A stretch of DNA of 9,848 nt from Acidobacteriota bacterium (GTDB taxonomy: Bacteria; Acidobacteriota; Terriglobia; Acidiferrales; UBA7541), in contig PKUY01000437.1 of NCBI GenBank assembly GCA_003131705.1, positions 6,017 through 15,864 on the forward strand. Direction: 5' to 3'. Under the pieces are notes generated by a model that was given only the letters and a program-made list of their open reading frames with translations, was not told the DNA's origin and searched no databases. Positions 5,365 to 9,848 of the stretch are shown here, one piece after another; the stretch's first letter is position 1, and every line of letters starts with the position of its first letter. Both the position numbers and the translations under genes were made by a program.

Positions 5365-8070
5365 ATGGCTATAAACGTCGCGCTCACGCATAAGACGCAC
5401 TACCGTTACGATCGCCGAGTTTCGCTCGGTCCTCAAGTTGTGCGTCTTCGGCCGGCGCCGCACTGTCGCACACCTATCCTGTCGTACTCTCTGAAGGTCC
5501 GTCCCGAAAAACACTTCATCAATTGGCAGCAGGATCCCCAGAGCAACTATCTTGCGCGGCTCGTGTTCCCGGAACCGACTACCGAGTTTTCCGTGGAGGT
5601 CGATCTCGTCGCCGAAATGGGCGTCTTCAATCCGTTCGACTTTTTCCTGGAGCCTTCCGCTGAAGAATATCCGTTTTCGTACGAACCCGTCCTGGCTCGC
5701 GAACTCCGTCCGTATCTCGAACTCGAACCGGCCGGGCCACGCCTGACTGAATTGCTGGCCCGCGTGCCGCGCGCACGCACGCGAACAATCGATTTTCTGG
5801 TCGGCCTCAATCAACTCGTGAAAGATGAAATTGGCTACGTGATTCGCTTGGAGCCGGGTGTGCAAACCTGCGAGGAAACCTTACACCTGCTAACAGGTTC
5901 GTGCCGCGACTCGGCCTGGCTGCTGGTGGAGCTCATGCGCCATTTAGGACTCGCGTCGCGTTTTGTTTCGGGCTATCTGATACAGCTCCAGGCGGATGTA
6001 AAGCCGCTGGAGGGACCGGCCGGACCCACCGCCGATTTTACAGATCTGCATGCGTGGGCCGAGGTGTACTTGCCCGGAGCCGGCTGGATCGGATTCGACC
6101 CAACGTCAGGGCTGCTTGCCGGGGAAGGCCATATTCCACTCGCGTGTACGCCGGACGCAGTCAGTGCCGCCCCTATCACTGGCTTGCTCGATCCTTGCAA
6201 TACGGAATTTAGCCACGAGATGACGGTTCAGCGAATTTACGAATCGCCTCGCGTCACCAAGCCCTACACCGATCGGCAATGGCACGAGATCGAAGCGCTG
6301 GGCCATTCAGTGGATGCCAAGTTGCGGGCCGGCGACGTACGACTAACCATGGGCGGTGAGCCGACTTTCGTTTCTCTTGATGACGCGGATGGAGCCGAAT
6401 GGACGAGCGCCGCGATGGGACCAAACAAACGCAAGCTCGCAGTCGAACTCCTGGGTAAGTTGCGCAACCATTTCGCGCCTCATGGGCTGCTTCATTACGG
6501 GCAAGGCAAGTGGTACCCCGGAGAGCTGCTACCGAGATGGGCGCTCTCCTGCTATTGGCGCAAGGATGGAGTTCCAATCTGGGAGAATGCGCGCCTAATC
6601 GCAGAAGACAGCAAAGACTACCGCTATACGGCCGATCACGCGCGCCGGTTTCTCGAAGCTCTGACCAGACGCCTGCAAGTGGACGCCTCGGTCGCGATGC
6701 GAGCGTATGAGGACAGCTTCTACCATCTCTGGAAAGAGCGACGCCTCCCGGTGAACGTCGATCCGCTCGATCCAAAACTCGAGGATCCGGTCGAACGCAA
6801 GCGTGTGGCGCGCATTTTCGAAGAAGGTTTGGGTAAATTGGTTGGCTACGTCCTTCCACTTCGCCGGATCGCGACCAGGCACGCTAGTCCGCGCTGGACG
6901 AGCCAACCCTGGTTTCTCGCGTCCGAGAATATGTTTCTCGTTCCGGGAGATTCGCCGATGGGATACCGTCTCCCGCTCGAGTCTCTTCCCTGGACAAAAC
7001 CGCAAGATGTTCTCTATTCCTTCACGCCCGACCCGTTCGCAAACCGCGATACGCTTCCTGCGAGGCCTGCGCGCAGGCCAGAACTTTTCACCGCTCCGCC
7101 CGTGACGGACGATTCGCAACCGTCAACGGATCGCGCAAAGCCGCCCGAGAAAGGGGAGTCTGCTGCATGGGTCGCGCGTCCCGCACTCTGCATACAGCCG
7201 CGCGATGGCAAGCTGTACGTATTTATGCCGCCGGTGGAGTATGTCGCCGATTATTTGGACCTCGTGGCTGCCATCGAAGAGACAGCCGCTCATCTCAGCA
7301 TGCCCGTAATGCTGGAAGGCTACGCGCTGCCCTTCGATCCGAGAATCCGAGTGCTCAAGGTGACGCCGGATCCGGGCGTGATCGAAGTGAACATTCACCC
7401 GGCGGAATCCTGGGACGAGCTTGTGCGAAATACCGAGGCGGTCTACGCCCTTGCGCGCGAAGCACACTTGGGTACGGAGAAATTCATGCTGGATGGCCAG
7501 CACTCCGGCACGGGCGGGGGCAATCACATTGTGATCGGCGGCCTCACTCCGGCGGACAGCGCGTTTTTACGGCGTCCCGATCTGCTGCGGAGCATGGTTG
7601 GTTACTGGCACAACCATCCTTCGCTGTCTTACGTGTTCTCGGGCATGTTCATCGGACCTACCAGCCAGCATCCCCGCGTTGACGAGGCGCGTACTGATTC
7701 GATCTACGAGCTGGAAATTGCTTTCGATCAGATTCCGGACAAGGATTCGAAAGATATCTTGCCGTGGCAGGCCGATCGCGTTTTCCGGCATCTTCTAACC
7801 GATCTGTCGGGCAATACCCACCGCGCCGAGTTCTGCATCGACAAACTCTATTCGCCCGACGCTTCCGAAGCGCGGCTTGGTCTGGTCGAATTGCGCGCAT
7901 TCGAAATGCCTCCGCACGCGCGGATGAGTCTCACTCAACAACTGCTCGTGCGCGCGCTGATCGCGCATTTCTGGAAAACCCCGTACCGTCGCAAACTCAT
8001 GTGGTGGGGGACCACCCTGCATGACCGTTTCATGCTGCCCCACTTCGCCCAACTCGACTGGGAAGATTAG
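5365..8070 (+). CDS. Transglutaminase-DUF2126 (putative amidoligase) protein, cut short by an in-frame TAG
   Basis: A 901-codon frame with two fused modules. Residues 1 to about 290 form a bacterial transglutaminase: an N-terminal beta domain (HYRYDRRVSLGPQVVRLRP) and a papain-like core with the expected triad C180 (GSCRD), H229 (DLHAWAEVYLP) and D245 (GFDPTSG). From about residue 325 the DUF2126 module begins with MGGEPTFVS (329-337), followed by YGQGKWYPGELLPRW, EVNIHP at 674-679 and HSGTGGGNH at 713-721. DUF2126 is named a putative amidoligase in Pfam; the transglutaminase fold makes or cleaves amide or isopeptide bonds. The start is fixed by a stop at 5359-5361 just upstream and by family-like sequence from M1; no clear Shine-Dalgarno is seen. 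At 8068-8070 a TAG ends the frame, although family sequence continues in the same frame to 8682, giving about 1,105 codons, the usual full length. The product as read lacks roughly the last 200 residues of DUF2126. A nonsense mutation, sequence error or readthrough are the alternatives. No signal peptide is seen. Confidence 0.9.
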   Translation: MAINVALTHKTHYRYDRRVSLGPQVVRLRPAPHCRTPILSYSLKVRPEKHFINWQQDPQSNYLARLVFPEPTTEFSVEVDLVAEMGVFNPFDFFLEPSAEEYPFSYEPVLARELRPYLELEPAGPRLTELLARVPRARTRTIDFLVGLNQLVKDEIGYVIRLEPGVQTCEETLHLLTGSCRDSAWLLVELMRHLGLASRFVSGYLIQLQADVKPLEGPAGPTADFTDLHAWAEVYLPGAGWIGFDPTSGLLAGEGHIPLACTPDAVSAAPITGLLDPCNTEFSHEMTVQRIYESPRVTKPYTDRQWHEIEALGHSVDAKLRAGDVRLTMGGEPTFVSLDDADGAEWTSAAMGPNKRKLAVELLGKLRNHFAPHGLLHYGQGKWYPGELLPRWALSCYWRKDGVPIWENARLIAEDSKDYRYTADHARRFLEALTRRLQVDASVAMRAYEDSFYHLWKERRLPVNVDPLDPKLEDPVERKRVARIFEEGLGKLVGYVLPLRRIATRHASPRWTSQPWFLASENMFLVPGDSPMGYRLPLESLPWTKPQDVLYSFTPDPFANRDTLPARPARRPELFTAPPVTDDSQPSTDRAKPPEKGESAAWVARPALCIQPRDGKLYVFMPPVEYVADYLDLVAAIEETAAHLSMPVMLEGYALPFDPRIRVLKVTPDPGVIEVNIHPAESWDELVRNTEAVYALAREAHLGTEKFMLDGQHSGTGGGNHIVIGGLTPADSAFLRRPDLLRSMVGYWHNHPSLSYVFSGMFIGPTSQHPRVDEARTDSIYELEIAFDQIPDKDSKDILPWQADRVFRHLLTDLSGNTHRAEFCIDKLYSPDASEARLGLVELRAFEMPPHARMSLTQQLLVRALIAHFWKTPYRRKLMWWGTTLHDRFMLPHFAQLDWED

Positions 8071-8682
8071 ATCGCAGACCTGCGCGAGGCCGGTTACGCG
8101 TTTCAGAAGGAATGGTTCGCGGCGCACTTGGAGTTTCGGTTTCCGATGATTGGATCGGTGACCAGACGCGGAATACATTTGGAGATGCGGCACGCCTTGG
8201 AGCCATGGCACGTGTTGGGAGAAGAAACCTCCGGCGGCCAAACCGTACGTAACGCCGACTCATCGGTGGAGCGATTGCAGGTGAAGGTTTCGGGGATGAC
8301 CGATTCGCGTTTCATCGTTTTGTGCAACGGCCGCACGGTACCGCTGCACGCTACCGACGAAAAAGACGGATTCGTGGCGGGGGTGCGTTACCGCGCATGG
8401 CAGCCGCCATCGTGCTTCAGGCCAAACATCCCGGTGCACACGCCTCTGGTGTTTGATATCGTGGACACATGGTCGGGACGTTCGATCGGGGGTTGCACGT
8501 ATCACGTTACTCACCCTGGGGGACGAGCCCACGAGCAGTTCCCTGTTAATGCATTCGAGGCGGAGAGTCGTCGTCTGGCGCGATTCAGCGACATCGGGCA
8601 TACACCTGGAATCATCACGATTCCAGGCGAAGAGCGCAACCCGGCATTCCCGTTGACATTGGATTTGCGGCGGGCACCGTGA
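8071..8682 (+). pseudogene. Detached C-terminal part of the transglutaminase-DUF2126 gene
   Basis: The 203 codons after the TAG stay in the same frame and carry the conserved end of DUF2126. Recognisable blocks are DLREAGYAFQKEWFAAHLEF just after the stop, then LEPWHVLGEE, DSSVERLQVKVSG, FVAGVRYRAWQPPSC, VDTWSGRSIGGCTYHVTHPG and PLTLDLRR at the end. There is no frameshift and no further stop until TGA at 8680-8682. Independent translation looks unlikely: the first usable in-frame starts are TTG at 8128 and ATG at 8146, both inside the conserved HLEFRFPMIG block, and the only Shine-Dalgarno-like AGAAGGA (near 8105-8111) is too far from either. It is therefore best read as the 3' end of one gene interrupted by a single codon, not as a separate gene. 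The intact frame and conserved motifs point to a recent stop, a sequence error or readthrough. Confidence 0.8.
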
Positions 8683-8725
8683 GATCCTCTCACAAACTAC
8701 GAATCGTCATTCCCTCAGAGCCCGA

Positions 8726-9848
8726 ATGAAGATCTCCGCAGAAACGACGAAATTACCACTCCTGAGTACCGGCTATCCTCAGACGGCCGGAGTCTACGAC
8801 GAGATGTGCGCAGCGCCCGGAATTCTTCGTCCCCATTGGGACAAATTCATCCATTCGTTATCGGCGCTGGGCGACCACGAACTGGCACGCCGCTGGCAAA
8901 CAGCAAAGCAGCGCATTCGGGAAAACGGCGTCACGTACAACGTCTATGGCGATCCGCTGGGAATGGATCGGCCGTGGAATTTGGATGCAATTCCGCTTGT
9001 GATCACGCCGTCGGAATGGAGTCAACTGGAAGCCGGATTGATCCAGCGCGCTCGGCTGCTGAACCTAATTCTGGCCGATCTTTACGGACCGCAAAAATTG
9101 CTTCACGGGGGTTTGATTCCTCCTGCGTTGGTATTTGCGAATCCAGGTTTCTGGCGACCCTGTCACGGAGTTCGCGTGTCGGGCGACACGTATTTACATT
9201 TGCTGGCAGTGGATCTGGCGCGTGGGCCGGATGGCGACTGGTGGGTAATTTCCGACCGCACGCAGGCACCTTCTGGCGCGGGTTATTCGCTCGAGAATCG
9301 CATCGTCATGGCAGAAACCTTTCCGGATTTATTCCGCGAGTTCCGGGTCAAGCGGCTCGCCTCATTTTTCCGTTCCTTTCGCGACACGCTACTCCGCCTT
9401 TCGCCCGTGGCCCGCAACAATCCGCGCGTTGTCCTGCTGACACCGGGACCGTTCAACGAGACCTACTTTGAACATTCCTATCTCGCGCGGTATCTCGGTT
9501 TCACGCTGGTTCAAGGCGGCGACCTCACAGTTCGCGATAGCAAGGTCTTCCTGAAGACGCTCGAAGGACTCAAGGAAGTGGATGTAATTCTGCGTCGCGT
9601 GGATGATGGCTTTTGCGACCCAATCGAATTGCGCTCCGACTCTTATCTCGGCGTGGCCGGGTTGCTGCAAGCAGTGCGAGCGGGCAACGTCACAGTGGCG
9701 AATGCACTGGGCAGCGGGCTCATTGAAACGTCCGCCTTCATGCCGTTTTTCCCGGGGTTGAGCCGAAAAATGTTGGGGGAGGAACTCAAACTCCCGACGG
9801 CAGCGACGTGGTGGTGCGGACAGCCCAATGCGCTCCGTTTCGTGCTCG
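8726..9848 (+). CDS. Circularly permuted type 2 ATP-grasp protein (partial, N-terminal 374 codons)
   Basis: The frame from ATG 8726 stays open to the right edge, so the gene is partial. The protein matches the circularly permuted ATP-grasp family (old DUF404/DUF407, COG2308): VYDEMCAAPGILRPHW near the N-terminus, then YGDPLGMDRPWNLDAIP, RARLLNLILADLYGPQ, a central SDRTQAPSGAGYSLENR block with D177-R178, TPGPFNETYFEH, LRRVDDGFCDP from L289, and VANALGSGLIET with N326. ATP-grasp enzymes ligate a carboxylate to an amine through an acyl-phosphate; this family is predicted to make peptide-like bonds, but its substrate is not established. It starts 43 nt after the DUF2126 gene on the same strand, the usual neighbour, so co-transcription is likely. 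No strong Shine-Dalgarno precedes the ATG; the start is chosen because the conserved VYDEM region follows soon after. The end of the protein and any alpha-E (DUF403) partner or fusion lie outside the window. Confidence 0.92.
   Translation, partial: MKISAETTKLPLLSTGYPQTAGVYDEMCAAPGILRPHWDKFIHSLSALGDHELARRWQTAKQRIRENGVTYNVYGDPLGMDRPWNLDAIPLVITPSEWSQLEAGLIQRARLLNLILADLYGPQKLLHGGLIPPALVFANPGFWRPCHGVRVSGDTYLHLLAVDLARGPDGDWWVISDRTQAPSGAGYSLENRIVMAETFPDLFREFRVKRLASFFRSFRDTLLRLSPVARNNPRVVLLTPGPFNETYFEHSYLARYLGFTLVQGGDLTVRDSKVFLKTLEGLKEVDVILRRVDDGFCDPIELRSDSYLGVAGLLQAVRAGNVTVANALGSGLIETSAFMPFFPGLSRKMLGEELKLPTAATWWCGQPNALRFVL

Noticed and set aside
6254..6859. Long minus-strand frame opposite the DUF2126 region
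   Set aside because: Arg/Pro/Ser-rich shadow typical of GC-rich coding DNA; the opposite strand has conserved DUF2126 motifs throughout.
8068..8070. TAG read as an amino acid throughout this genome
   Set aside because: The oxidoreductase gene at 443-2035 ends in TAG with its partner starting 2 nt later, and reading through would add only a few non-conserved codons before TGA. No suppressor gene is visible.
8806..9471. 221-codon plus-strand frame as a separate gene
   Set aside because: It lies wholly inside the ATP-grasp gene in another frame, and its translation is Arg/Ser-rich with no family resemblance, while the 8726 frame gives clear ATP-grasp motifs.

Overview
The window reads as ordinary chromosomal DNA of a fairly GC-rich bacterium (upper-50s % G+C by eye, not computed). 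The gene families and their combination suggest Acidobacteriota or a similar soil lineage. That is an inference from general familiarity; no 16S or other marker gene is present.

Layout. (1) 1-265, minus: the first 88 codons of a GcvT/aminomethyltransferase-family folate-binding protein, running off the left edge. (2) 266-442: divergent intergenic leader with two small adjacent hairpins. (3) 443-2035 and 2038-3627, plus: two tandem FAD-dependent oxidoreductases of the phytoene-desaturase/PYROXD2 type. They are clearly paralogous and almost certainly one operon, with a 2-nt gap. (4) 3666-5006 (or 5027), minus, convergent: a 12-TM APC-superfamily amino acid permease. (5) 5028-5364: a non-coding stretch. 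(6) 5365-8682, plus: a transglutaminase-DUF2126 protein whose family-typical reading frame of about 1,105 codons is broken by one in-frame TAG at 8068-8070. The 203 codons after the TAG are intact and conserved in the same frame. (7) 8726-9848, plus: the first 374 codons of a circularly permuted ATP-grasp protein, running off the right edge.

Two functional themes are visible. The left half pairs a folate-binding T-protein-like enzyme with two flavoenzymes and, nearby, an amino acid transporter. This suggests oxidation or demethylation of an amine or amino acid with transfer of one carbon to tetrahydrofolate, with the substrate unknown. The right half is the start of the conserved but poorly characterised neighbourhood of transglutaminase, DUF2126 putative amidoligase and circularly permuted ATP-grasp, predicted to make and process peptide or isopeptide bonds. 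The expected alpha-E, second transglutaminase and protease partners would lie beyond the window.

The observation most worth checking is the amber codon in the DUF2126 gene: recent nonsense mutation, assembly error or readthrough. I see no CRISPR array, insertion sequence, tRNA or rRNA.
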